From the NCBI GenBank assembly GCA_038503075.1, contig JBCAML010000008.1:806001-870000 (forward strand): 64,000 bases of DNA, given 5' to 3'. Numbering within the stretch: the first letter of the stretch is position 1; each line of letters opens with the position of its first letter. The notes under the pieces were generated by a model. The model worked only from the letters and a program-made list of their open reading frames with translations. It made no database searches and had not been told where the DNA came from. Source of the stretch: Gyromitra esculenta. Taxonomy: Eukaryota > Ascomycota > Pezizomycetes > Pezizales > Discinaceae. Shown piece by piece: positions 1-12,759 of this stretch. A program made the translations under genes and the position numbers.

Positions 1-491
1 CGCAGCCTACTCGTTGGATTCGAAAGACGTAATAGCAAAAAAAAAACCACCTCACCGTCTTATATCTAAATTTCCAAAGCTAACAGACAAAGGCTTTCAA
101 CATCCATTACATCATTCAAGGGTATTCACTCGGTTACTATTATCCACTGGCCAAATAGCAATTATTCCCGACGGTCATAAGGATCTTTAAGGTGAAATAC
201 TTACGAGTAGATGGCTTTGGGGAGATGGCTTTCGTTCCTAAATCTGTTTGTCTAAGCCTGTATATTGGTCATCTTCTGATGTCAGCCCCCTAGCATTATT
301 CTCGATATAGGGCTAGAAACTCGTACGCATATAATGATCCCTACGTATTTAAGTAACGGTGAAATCACACCTCGGAGTACCTATCACGGTCAGTGTTATT
401 AGTAGGCTATATATGCATAGGTCGCAGCCGTTGATTGCGGTCCTAGTTGTAACTCTTTGCATATCATCCAGCATTAAAATATCATCCGACC
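1..491. other. intergenic, nothing recognised
   Basis: AT-rich sequence with no supported gene. An open frame running from about 359 to 826 has no recognisable domain and is probably chance. A hydrophobic leader-like start at 492 is discussed with the next gene. Confidence 0.5.
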
Positions 492-1088
492 ATGCTTATG
501 TTAATTACTGGGCTCCTTGCCTTCTCCGCCCTCGGATCTTCCCGGGGGCCGTCGGATACCTCTGGTACTTCGCCACAGACTCAAAAATCGATGTAGGGAC
601 CCTCCCCTGTTCATTGATTCTTAAGCCAAAAAGCCAACTGAAGGCAATCTTAAGTTACTCTTGTGGAATCAAAGATGGAAATTATTGTTACAGCGGTAAC
701 CTTCAGTCGCCATACATCATTCGTTGTGCCGGCGGCGTTGGTACGCTTGGAAACTGTAGGACAATCCTCCACCTCGTAGCCTCTCTTTCACTTAATCCTT
801 GTTTATGTTTGGCGTGTAGGCAATGATCATTTTGGCGCAAAAGGGAGTTCAAAGAACGAGAATTCTTGTAAGTCTATATCATAACCATAGTTTTGCCCTT
901 ATTAGTATTTCCATCAGGGATTTTATCTTCCTTTCGGGAGTGAGATTGCTGACTGGTGTATGGTAAATGTAGGTTACCAGCCAGATCCAACAAAACATGA
1001 TGCTGCTTGCTCTACGGAAAAGGGCGTAGTGTGGGTTTCACCCCTAATCCTGCTACTTGTGGTATCATAAGGGTTATCAACCTAATAG

Positions 1089-1897
1089 TGCGTCAAAGGT
1101 ACCCCGAGGACGGCCGCCATCCGTTCATGCGTCAAAAGCGGCCAGTACTAGACGACCCTTTCCGAGATCAATTTGGCACTCCATTCTATGGTGGTCGTAG
1201 ACCAGGCCAAGGAGGTTTCCACGGTGGTCAGGGAGGTTTCTCAGGACAAGGGCGATCACCCTTTGGGAACGGCAATAATAACGGCAATCAAAATAATAGC
1301 CAGAACAACAATCAGAACAACAATCAGAACATTAACCAGAATAGCAACATCAACCAGAACCAGAACAACAATCAGAACCAGAACGGAAATGAGAATGGGG
1401 ATAGGAATGGTGGTGGATCTTTCGGAGGTGGCCCCGGTGGCCATCCTGGCGGCAGATTTCCTAGCGGTGGTGGCGGACCTTCTGGTGACGGGCCCCCTGG
1501 CGAGAGCCAGAATGGCAATCAAAATCAGAACCAAAACAGCAATGCCAATACCAACGTCAATAATAATATCAACAACAACGTTAATAACAACCAGAACCAG
1601 AACCAGAACGCCAACAACAACGCCAACAACAACGCCAATGGGAACCAGAACAGTGGTCCCCCAGCCCAGAAGGATATAGCTCAGGAGGGTGACGGAAACG
1701 ACTACTTAGAGGTAAACGACCAAAGACTAGGATCAGACGAAGACGAGGGATATCTGATCCCAGCAGATAGTGATAGTAGTGAGGAAGTGAGGAAGAGAAG
1801 TGACGAGGAAATCGCCCAGAAGGCATCTGGTACGCAAATAGAGACCAACACATACGGTATTATAATTGCAGTTGCAATGATGATGGTGTTAGTGTAA
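1089..1897 (+). CDS. Asn/Gln- and Gly-rich secreted or GPI-anchored-like protein (3' exon)
   Basis: I do not recognise a family. The reading frame is rich in Asn/Gln runs (NQN, NNN repeats) that alternate with Gly-rich blocks (about 1195-1255 and 1410-1500). It then has an acidic Ser/Asp/Glu segment with dibasic RKR, and ends in a short hydrophobic tail (GIIIAVAMMMVLV) preceded by small polar residues, as in a GPI-attachment signal. No in-frame ATG starts it convincingly; the first is at 1127. A plausible first exon begins at ATG 492 and encodes a signal-peptide-like start (MLMLITGLLAFSALGSS). A GT at 565 and an AG at 1087-1088 would join in phase, but the intron would be about 520 bases, long for this genome, so the 5' structure is uncertain. 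Several KR/RR pairs could be Kex2-type sites. Probable location is the cell wall or surface (inference). The opposite-strand and out-of-frame ORFs here are shadows of the repeats. Confidence 0.5.
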
Positions 1898-2953
1898 TTA
1901 TTTCGAGAAGATTTTTCTAGGTATATATGTAGGATTATACGCTTGAATATGTGGATGTATTTGGATGCGGGGTTTCCCTCATTCGTGTTAATAGTATAAA
2001 TACATGTAATTACGTACGTTCACCAAACCGCTTCGTCGTGACACGTGCAGAAATTCTACTCGAGGAAGTGTTAAGGGTCTATCGTCCTAGATTAATATAA
2101 TAATACCCCTCGGAGACATAGCTTCGTGTATGGCTGCATGTACATACATGTTCACGTATTATGAAAAGGCTAGAACTATCAGAAGCTTCACTCGAAGAGC
2201 CTTAGATGTTGAAACTATTGGTATTGCGCCCTAATAGTATACGTACTCAGGGTTCCGCCTCTATAGATCTTTGATAGCCAGATGGGCTTTTGAAGACCGG
2301 GTTTTTAGAGCTTTCTATTAGTCAATCTCCTGTATATATACTGCCTGCTTTCTTTGTATCTTGTTCGGTATCCTAAGCTCAAATAATACTCGGTCGTGGT
2401 CCAAAACTCCGACATTAGATATCTGCATGTAGCGGAGTGATACGGTATGAAGGAAAATAGTTAGGGACGCTAGCTGTTTCGGCGGGTGGCTGTGTCGGAC
2501 AGCTTGAGCCACTCGCTACAAGCCTCGGTACCCAAAACGGAAAAGGTACATGTATGTAGTCTAACTAGTGACCAGGACTACAACTGTTACAATCGCCTGA
2601 GCGCATTTTTGAGAACGGCATGGACATAGTTCAGGACACTCTTGCGGATTGAGAGAATCGTTGAACTCCCCAAGAGAAAGCGCCAGTTAGACCTCCGCCG
2701 CCCATCTCGAAATTGTCGCCCGTCCCCGCCCTCCTTCTCCTCCTCGTGTCTCCGTCGTCGCCGCAGCGGCCTTTCTGTCTTTCTGCCCCCTCTCCGCCGT
2801 CGTCATTCTCCCCCGAAAAACATCCCCCCGCAGCCACTAGCACACTATCTCTTTTGCTCAGCGTGTTCTCTTCTCCTGATTTGGGCGTCTCCTCTTCCCA
2901 AACTCCCCCTTTTTAATTTCTAGTCCTGGACACAACTTGCATCTCAATTCACG
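1898..2953. other. intergenic; 5' leader of the alpha-COP gene
   Basis: No gene recognised. The last 250 bases before the alpha-COP start are strongly pyrimidine-rich (C/T tracts at 2715-2830), as is common in fungal promoters and 5' UTRs. ORFs reported on both strands here have only Arg/Ser/Pro-rich low-complexity translations. Confidence 0.5.
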
Positions 2954-5900
2954 ATGCAGTCCATGCTTACCAAGGTGAAACCCCTCCCCCCCCACTTTTA
3001 GTAACTTTTTCGGCTTTAGCAATTACTAACTATGTCAATAGTTTGAGTCCAAATCTTCACGAGCTAAGGGAATTGCTTTCCATCCTAAACGGTAGCTCCA
3101 TTTATCACCCTCTCCGACCTTCAAGCTTCCATTTTCCCCACCGCTGCAATGTATCTGCATCGGATTGCTAATTTCTTCGAATATCATCCTCCTATAGACC
3201 ATGGATACTCGTCTCCCTCCATACCTCAACTATCCAGCTTTGGGATTATCGCATGGGAACTCTGATAGATAGATTCGAGGAGCACGATGGTCCTGTTCGA
3301 GGCATTGATTTCCACCGTACCCAGCCATTATTCGTTTCCGGGGGTGATGATTATAAGATTAAGGTCTGGTCGTACCAGACCCGGCGTTGTCTCTTTACCT
3401 TGAACGGCCATCTGGATTACGTGCGAACGGTGTTCTTCCACCATGAATTACCTTGGATTCTCTCATCTTCAGACGATCAAACAATCCGCATATGGAATTG
3501 GCAGAATCGGTCGTTGAGTATGAAGTTCCACCTTCCGTTTTCCGGTGATTGGGGGATACCAAAATTCAATATTGATACGTGTTTATTCTTATAGTCTGCA
3601 CCATGACCGGGCACAACCACTACACTATGTGTGCCCAGTTCCATCCCAAAGAGGATCTGGTTGTCAGTGCCTCCCTGGATCAAAGTGTCCGTGTATGGGA
3701 TATTTCGGGATTGCGAAAAAAACACTCGGCTCCAACCTCGATGACCTTCGAAGATCAGATGGCCCGAGCAAATAATAACCAGGCAGATATGTTCGGAAAC
3801 ACGGATGCGGTAGTAAAATTCGTTTTGGAAGGTCATGATCGGGGCGTCAACTGGGTTTCATTCCATCCTACACTACCTTTGATTATTTCTGCAGGCGACG
3901 ATAGAAATGTTAAGCTTTGGAGAATGAGTGGTGAGTGATTTGGTAATTATTGATGATAATTGGGGAATTTGGAACCTAATTGGCTTCCTTTGTAGAAACC
4001 AAGGCTTGGGAAGTGGATACATGTCGAGGTCATTTTCAAAATTCCTCGGCGTGTCTTTTCCACCCACATCAGGACTTGATTCTGTCTGTGGGAGAAGACA
4101 AAACTATCCGCGTCTGGGACCTGAACAAGAGGACATCTGTTCAGTCATTCAAGAGGGAGAATGACAGGTTCTGGGTTATCGCAGCTCATCCAGAGATTAA
4201 TTTGTTCGCCGCTGGCCACGACAATGGTGTTATGGTTTTCAAACTAGAACGGGAAAGGCCGGCTTATGCAGTCTACCAAAACCAAATCTTCTTCATCAAC
4301 AAGGAGAAGCATGTGAGATCTTATGACTTTACAACGAATACCGAAAGTCCGTCGATGTTGTCATTGAAGAAATTAGGGTCCCCATGGGTGCCACCAAGGA
4401 CTTTATCTTACAATCCTGCTGAGCGAGCAATCCTAGTCACTTCACCTACGGATGGTGGAACATATGAACTTATTAACTTACCAAAGGATGCATCTGGTGC
4501 CGTAGAGCCCACCGACACTAGACGTGGAACAGGAAATTCTGCTGTATTCGTTGCTCGTAATAGGTTCGCTGTATTCAATTCATCTACACAAACGATCGAC
4601 ATCAAGGACTTGTCAAACTCTACAACAAAATCGATTAAGACACCTACTACTGTAAATGATATCTACTTTGGTGGGACTGGTTGTTTGCTTCTTTGCTCCC
4701 CGGCAGCTGTTATCCTCTACGATATTCAGCAGAAGAAAACCATTGCCGAGTTGGCGGTTGCAGGTGTGAAGTATGTTGTATGGTCGAATGATGGTCTGCA
4801 TGCGGCCTTGCTTTCGAAACATAACGTCACCATTGTAACAAAAACTTTGGAGCAAGTGTCATCGTTGCATGAAACTATTCGAATCAAGAGTGCAACTTGG
4901 GATGATGCAGGCGTGCTACTTTATTCGACATTGAATCACATCAAGTACACGCTTCTGAACGGGTTAGTTCTTCAGACTATCTCTATCAAAGGGAAATATT
5001 ATTACTAATTTCTACAGAGACAATGGAATCATTCGTACTCTAGATGAAACTGTTTACCTTACCAAGGTCAAAGGTAGGAATGTATATTGTCTTGACAGGC
5101 AGGCAAAACCGAAGGTGCTCAATATCGATCCGACGGAGTATCGGTTCAAAATGGCTTTGGTCAAACGGAATTATGACGAGATGCTTCAAATCATCAAGAA
5201 CTCGAATCTTGTTGGCCAAAGTATCATTTCGTATCTCCAGAAGAAGGGCTACCCTGAGGTAAGTTTCAAATACTTCTACTATGGCAGGCGCGTGATAAAC
5301 TGATTCTCATAGATTGCCCTACAATTCGTTCAAGATCCCCAAACCAGATTCGAGTTGGCGATTGAATGTGGAAACCTAGAGGTTGCGGTTGAAATGGCGA
5401 AAGAATTGGACCGTCCGAAACTCTGGGGAAGACTGGGAGCGGAAGCTCTTAGCCAGGGAAACCACCAAGTGGTCGAAATGACTTACCAAAAGCTTCGGAG
5501 CTTCGACAAGCTGTCATTCCTATACCTCGTAACTGGAGACAAAGATAAGTTGAACAGGATGGCCAAGATTGCACAACATCGTAGCGATTATACAGCCATG
5601 TTCCAGAACGCCATTTATCTCGGGGATGTGGAAACTAGAATCCAGATGTTCAAGGAAATCGACTTGTGTGAGTATTTTTCGGCACAATTTTATCTCACCC
5701 CATGCTAACAGTAACTGGATAGATCCTCTTGCATATGTAACTGCCAAAGCTCACGGCCTAACGGAACAGTGCGAGTCAATTCTCGAAGCGAGTGGTCTTA
5801 CAGAAGATCAGATCAAGCTCCCTGAAATTGGCGCACCTATTACTCCAGCAGGATCAATTGTCCCCACTCATGAAAAGAATTGGCCCCTTCGTGCTGCTTC

Positions 5901-7151
5901 TCAATCTTTCTATGAAAAGGCACTCTTAGGCCAAGTGGAATCAATGACGTTGGAAGATGAACCTGCAACCACCGGTGCAAATGGTTTCGGTTTTGAGGAA
6001 GAAACTGATGAGAGCAAGAAGTTTAACGGCAATTTGATGGATGTTGACACTGAGGAGGATGGTGGTGGATGGGATATGGGTGATGAAGATCTCGGTTTGG
6101 AAGAACAAGGCGATGAATTTGTCAATGTTGAGAGCGAGACGGCTGGCGTTGGAATGAGTGAGGCAGAATTATGGGCAAGGAACTCACCGATAGCAGCCGA
6201 TCACGTAGCGGCTGGATCTTTTGAAACAGCGATGCAGCTCCTTAACCGACAAGTAGGTGCCGTCCACTTTGGACCACTGAAACCGAGATTCCTGGAGATC
6301 TACCAAGCAAGCAAGACTTACCTCCCTGCGAGTGCCGGTCTCCCACCACTGGTCAATTATGTCAGGCGTACCGTGAACGAGACCGACCCCAGAAAGATCT
6401 TACCTATCATCCCGAGGGATCTTGAGAACATTCGTGCGGTTGAATTGCAGAAAGGATTCTCTGCGATGAAGGCGAACAACTTAGAGGAAGGTGTCAAGAT
6501 CTTCAGGAACGTGCTACATACTCTAATCTTAACTACGGCTCAATCAAAATCCGAGGTAGAAGATGCTAAGAAAATCATCCAAACCGCAACAGAATACATT
6601 ATTGCAATGTCGATCGAGTTGGAACGCCGAAGCCTAGCTAGCGATGAGTCCCAGGTCAAGCGCAACCTAGAATTGGCATCTTACTTCACGAAGCCTACAC
6701 TCGAATTACCGCACAGGCAGATTGCGCTCATGTCTGCGATGAAGCTAGCTTACCAGAAGAAAAATCATATCTTAGCTGCGCATTTTGCATCAAGAATATT
6801 AGCCAATAATAGCCAGGGGAAGAATGCCGATAACGTAAGTTATTTCGAACGAGTGATTTTACATGATCTGCGATTTCTTTTATTAATCGCAGTTTTACTA
6901 TATAGGCCCGCAAAATCAAGGCCGCGTCTGAGCGCAGCGGTAGCGATGCTGTCGAAATTGAATACGATCAATTCGCCGAATTCGATATTTGCGCAGCATC
7001 TTTTACACCCATATATAGCGGTCAGCCATTTGTACAGGATCCATTCACTGGTGCAAAGTACCACCCACGATTCAAAGGCGAGCTCTGCAGAGTCAGCCAA
7101 GTCACGGAGATTGGGGCACCAGCCTCAGGTTTGAGATTGATGGCACAGTAG
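2954..7151 (+). CDS. COP1: coatomer subunit alpha (alpha-COP)
   Basis: This is the largest subunit of the COPI coat, which drives retrograde Golgi-to-ER vesicle transport; its beta-propellers bind dilysine cargo tails. Nine exons can be drawn: 2954-2974, 3042-3091, 3198-3517, 3595-3930, 3996-4962, 5018-5258, 5313-5667, 5723-6834, 6906-7151. All have GT-AG borders and they sum to 3648 bases, or 1215 residues, the usual family length. The N-terminal 300 or so residues are WD40 repeats with diagnostic stretches ([65 protein letters not shown]). A coatomer WD-associated region follows, then an acidic linker at about 5940-6130 ([19 protein letters not shown]). The COPI alpha C-terminal domain ends in [17 protein letters not shown]. 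The start was chosen because [22 protein letters not shown] fits the family N-terminus across intron 1. S. cerevisiae names are RET1/COP1. The gene looks intact. Confidence 0.97.
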
Positions 7152-10100
7152 ATTTTGTTTTTCGCCTTTCGAAGACGTGTTTTGTGCGGTGTGCGGGGAG
7201 GGGGTTGTCCTTTTTTCTTTGTATTGGTCGTGTTAGAATGGTAGCGCTATGGGATGGAACAAAAAAAGATTTATTTTGTATTTCTTTCTCCTTCCCTTCC
7301 TGGTGAAGAAGTTTCATGCTGTGACGACAATGATGGCTAGGGAAAGATTTGTCATCTGAACGTTTATAGGTGGTAATAATCGAACATTTAGTGTTTTTCT
7401 CGTTTTGTTGTTTCGGCTTTTTTTTGTCGTGATGGAAAAAATTTCATGTATCTGTTTCTGATGATTTATGCTTCACCGTCATGTTTTGCCTACTTTCATC
7501 TTATTTGTTCCCTCTTTACATGACCCATCTTGATCCATGCTCATTCGGTCATGGTGTATATCGATCGAGCGAACAAAAAAGAACGTTATTTTCTCCCCTA
7601 TAGCAGGTTGCTGACGCGAAGCGCTGGGCTGGCTAGGCACGAGATCCCTATTCCTTCCGTTTATTCGTTGGCGCTGATGCACGTGTCACCGATAACTTAA
7701 ATCCCAACCCTCAAAATCAATTTCACTAGCGTGCGTCAAATATCAACTAACCTCGATTCCGTATTCCTGAATCACAGTAAGAAAATTCACTTTTTGACTG
7801 AGTTCCTATGGCCAATTGAGACCAAGAAGTGTCTATCGCTACTAGCGTAAAATGGCCTCCATAAACTATCAACCGGCTTGAAATTCCCAAATACGGCCAT
7901 GCCAGACCAATATATCAAAGATATTCGCTACGTGTAATCATCCTAAAACCTATGCAGTACTACATTCACGAAGGTTGTTGGATTAGGGGAAAAAGCCAGC
8001 TTGCAGCAACCAACAGAAAAACAGCCCGACCTCCCATCCAATAGCTGCTTTGCCCTCGAATAATCATGTCTTACTTTCCCGTCTTTGTACCAGCAGCAAA
8101 TCAGTGTACCCGAAATCACAGATCCTTCATAACAAACCCATGCCTCCTTGCATCGTTTCCAAATCTGCACTCACCCGTCGTGCATGCTCGAGTGAGCAAT
8201 TGATGCCATAGGCCTAAGAAACGGACCAGGCGAGATGCAGGAATCTTTAGCTTGTATGGCGAGCAATGTTACAACTCCTACAGGTTGCAAAAAAAAATCT
8301 GATTTGAAAAATTTGTGTGCTACAAGAGCAGCTATGAGTTTCAGAATAACGAAAGTCAAAGATTCACAAGAAATATTGGTCTAGACCATGGTTGAGATTC
8401 ATAGAGTTCAATGGTGGGGTCTAACCGCCCTTTATGCCAAAATTTGAAAAACCAAAATTGCGCATATCTGAGTCGGACCCACCAGATACTGGCCACCAGA
8501 ACCGATCCTCAGGTCCATGAAATCGATTTAGGTATTGTGGATCGTATCATGTGTCGGCGCCCTCATCCCATATTGACACGAGACGAAACCTTTAAACAAT
8601 CTTGCATAGCTTCTCGTGACATAAGGTAGATTTTTCCCAAACGGCTACGGATACCCATGTAAACGCCCCAGTCTGACGATATATAGTAGGGGAGGGGAGG
8701 AAACAAAATTGCGGGGAAGAACCACACGCCAACGCTTTTTTCGTGTTGCATCTGCTATAGCTATACTGTATATATCGCCGAGTGGGTACGCCTAGACTAG
8801 AACTCGAGATCGAGGCGCTATTGTGGGTGAATAGCAGAAGTTAAGCTATAGCCCCTTGGACCCTGAGTCCTATTATATTCTAGAGGCTTGGATGGGCAGC
8901 GGAAATCAAATGATTGATATATATATTAACGAGGCCGATCTGTTAACGCCTAGATATTTGGCAGATCATTCTCTACAGAAGTATCAGATATATGTATATA
9001 TAGAATCAGATAACCTTCTCGATTGAGCTACATTGTTTTAGCCCTAGCATAAGCGAGAAAGAAACCCAGTGGCTACATCTGAGGTAATTATTCCATACTA
9101 GCTGGTTACCAAAGCAATCCGCCTGATTCTCAAGACCTAGAGTTACATGTACCAATATACCACAAGCCCTAATATAGCATTTCAAATCTTACAGCTACGT
9201 GATGCTCTAGATCTGAATAGTAATTATGCCCAGGATCACCATGTGGAAATGTATAAAAATAAAATGGCTCATGTAGGGTTATTCGACTATAGCTACACCT
9301 TGCTATTCCGGATGCCAAGAACTTAGAGCGTATCTTACGGGACAGCCGGGATTCAGTATACTGTGGCACCGGTACGGGATGGCGAGGTGCAATTGTAATC
9401 GTCAATTTGTTTCAAGATCCACGGCATTGCATGGAATCTTAAATTCCTGTTGAGATGTAATCTTCGCACTAGGTTTAGTACTAGTTCTTGCTACCGCATA
9501 GCTAGCCTACACACAACTTAGGTCTAGGAATGGGCCTCGGACTATAGCTGACAGATTTTCCAACACCTAAACTGTATATACCACACCTCCCCGAGGACTG
9601 TATCCCCCATCCTAAATAATAAAGAGGCAGCACATGCTAATTAACTAACGGTTGAACTTATCCAGATTAAATACTCGCAAAAATACGCTCACGATGGGGT
9701 GGAGATTGCAACGATGCTCCTTCACTGTATATCACTCGCATCGGTCAGATGCGTAGGCTTGGCATCATTTGCCCCACATCATGAACACAATAAATGTGCC
9801 CAACGTAGGACCCTAGCCCACCCACCCCAGTAACAGTATTAGTAACCCAGTGACCATCCGTGTATTAGGCAGAATAGATCAAATCGTTAACCAATTGATT
9901 AATATTAACCCGAGCTTTTTTTGTAGCCGAGTGAGTCTATTACTTCCTGGTCGCCAATACGGTTACGTCGGAATAATCATCTCCATTGTTGTGGCAAGAG
10001 CTACGATTTCAAATCAAATACTTGTCCATCAAAGCTCCACTTTCCATTTCCTTGCTATTACTACATGTATTGGCAGAGTACTGAGACGACGGTCGGACCA

Positions 10101-12759
10101 CAACCTAAAAATTGATTTGACATTTTAAATCATTCAAATGGTGTGAGCTTCAATCACATGGTTTGATCCACCTAGAGTTTATTATATCTTCAAGAGCCCA
10201 AATTGAGCGGAAGGAAATTGACACATACGTTACATGTGATTTCAAGCTGCAGCATAGACGGAGATGTTAAAGTCTAGAAGTGCGAGGCGAAGATGTGCAA
10301 AGTATTTTTCAGGATATAGATGGTCATAGCCAGTCAGTATTTTATCAAACTACGAATGGGGATATCAACTCCCGCTATCGCAACCCATATGCATAAACAT
10401 ATAAATCCGACAAACAAAAAACATCGTGTCACCCAACAGCACAATTTGCGAGCAAAAAAATCACTACCAAAGTAGCATTGACTCCGAGTGATTCCATGGA
10501 TATCCACGTGCCATAGCGTGAGAAAATTCGGAGACGGATCGGATCAAGAAAATACCGAAGCAGAAACCGGTGGGGCTTTTCCGAGAGCGCGAGGCAGATT
10601 TCCGGCTGCACTAGATACAAAGCTTGGTACCTTCCATTTGGAAAGCAAGTGTTTCAGAAAATTTCCGGCGCACAAACCCACCTTCGGGCCGGATCCCAGG
10701 GAATCTGCACGAGTCATTTCGCCTGGGGCCTATAAGGGTGAAGAATGTGGGGATGTGTAGCACGGAATAGGTCTATGTGTATGGGAACTGGTGAAGGTCA
10801 TAGTGCCAAGAGAAATATATTCACTTCATTAACTTTAAATCCGATCCGGCTACGAGTAAAGGCTTACTTCCAGTTCAAGTGAAATACATATATAAAACCT
10901 CTGCTTCCTCGGTAGCTCTATTGGCACGTGATTAATCTAATTACGCTGTCAATCGATGATCCATCTGGCCGCTTCTTGACTCCACCTCTGGGTTGCTTAA
11001 CGATGGTAATGACACGGAGCGCGTGTTTTTGTAGAGAATTTAAAAATGGAGCGCAAAATTGAGCCAAAGCACAAATACTTGCGGATGAATATAAGCCCAC
11101 ATATATTCTGCTCTCGGTCCTCTTAGCTGACAAAAGATTACTCGCGGGTACGGTTCGAGATACGGTTGCTAACTAGTGTGTAGCCAAGAATGTATTTTTC
11201 AACTAACTCCAAAATCCAACTTCAACCGACAAAGCCTCTAAGCCAGCATGGGAAGGTATACAACAGATTCTGTTGGTTGGAAATGGAGTCTTAAAAGAAG
11301 GTATATGTGTGAAACAAGGTTAAAGAATACGTGGGTGGGTCGGGTGGTTTCAGGGCCAGGGCCAGGGGACCCCAGACGAGGGTTGCCATCGGAAACAACG
11401 CGTGGGAGCATGCAACCCAGTGCAGCACATAATAATAATTAAAAGGATCGACGCAGATTAAGAAATATCCCTAGGACACTCTACTCTACCCATTTTAGAC
11501 GAGGAGCCAAACTAGGATTAAATTATTTCGCTTTCAACCTACCGGTAGCGACGTCGCAGACTTATTGATCTTTGGTAAGCGCGAGGCCGTATGTATGTAT
11601 TTAGTATTTGCTTGATAACTTTATTTTCCTTTGAAACACACATGTACTGGGTGACCCTGGAGAAAATAAATGTGTTTATCCTGTAAGACTTAGGAATTTC
11701 TTTCTTTCTTTCTCTCTCTTTCTTCGCGTTAGTGCAGACGCGCCTGGTCCGTGGGAGCTCCGTTGCAAGTTCTAGAAGCAGAGCAATCAGACGGAAAGAA
11801 ATGGGTGCAGCACACACTATCACACCTCGATATCTGCTACAAGGCACAGCGCCCTTTGTCCGCCAACAACAAGAATTTTTCTACCCAGCAAAACCCGCTC
11901 CTATATTCTCTATTCCACGATACATGAGATATTTAGAAATACACTCCTTCCAAATAGAGAGATACGATATGCATGCCTTTCTGCAATTTCGAAATGCCTC
12001 ACAGCCATGTATGCACCATACTAGATAGACATGTATTCGTTCATGATCATACGTCCCTCGAGCTCCAGAACCATGCTTTAGGGCGTTTATAGATTAAAGC
12101 ACATGTATATTGTAATACCATGATCCGAGCACTCCACTTACTCTATCTTGAACCACGCCATTGGAATCCGATACGGGCAGTAAAGAACACCAGAAAGCCA
12201 GTGCACAAATAGAATGGCACATGTATCTTGGCATTCAGGTAGTGCTGCTGCTGCTATTGCTCCTGCTCTACATTCAATTCATCTCCGGTTGGGAAGAACC
12301 TTGCCCACCCCCATCTCCATGGCCATCCCCATGTAATGCAGATGTTAGTCTATCTGAGAGCCGTTCGCTGGCTGCCGCCATGGCGGACGGCTGCAACAGC
12401 CCGAGAGAGCGGGGCGGCACCGTTCCTCTTCATGTTGGACAGAAATCTTGGAGTATAAGTAACCCCCATCTTCAACTCGGTCATCCCTCTTCTCTCTCCT
12501 CCTCCCCATAGCTTCACGCTTTCTTCTCACCAGCTTTCTTTCGTTCACTTCACTACCACGCTCTTTCGTAAGGCACATCAGCTGCCTCCTATATTCCCCT
12601 GTGACTGTTGATCATTCTAATTGCTGAGCAAAACATCCTGTTTGGAGTTATCGTTATATTTATTCTATCTTCTTCCCCTCCACCATAAGTATCAACCCTA
12701 CGCACTTGTTTCGACAGTATATCCACACCAAAATCTGCAACCACTAGCAGAAACACCGC
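7152..12759. other. 5.6 kb gene-poor region
   Basis: The first 150-200 bases are probably the alpha-COP 3' UTR (T-rich). The rest is AT-rich with only short ORFs lacking recognisable domains. There is a CT-rich microsatellite-like tract at about 11698-11725 and a CTG/CTC-rich run at about 12240-12270 that encodes a poly-Leu stretch in one frame. The last 300 bases before 12760 are pyrimidine-rich and probably hold the promoter and leader of the next gene. I see no tRNA, no CRISPR-like array and no clear transposon. Confidence 0.5.

Noticed and set aside
359..826. 155-codon open frame near the left end
   Set aside because: No domain, not ATG-led in a convincing context, and it overlaps a better signal-peptide start in another frame.
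1173..1679. Thr/Arg-rich ORF and minus-strand Ile/Val-rich ORFs
   Set aside because: Frame shadows of the Asn/Gln repeats of the real gene.
12161..12511. 116-codon ORF with a poly-Leu membrane-like run
   Set aside because: The Leu run comes from a CTG/CTC repeat; there is no other support and it lies in the promoter region of the WSC gene.
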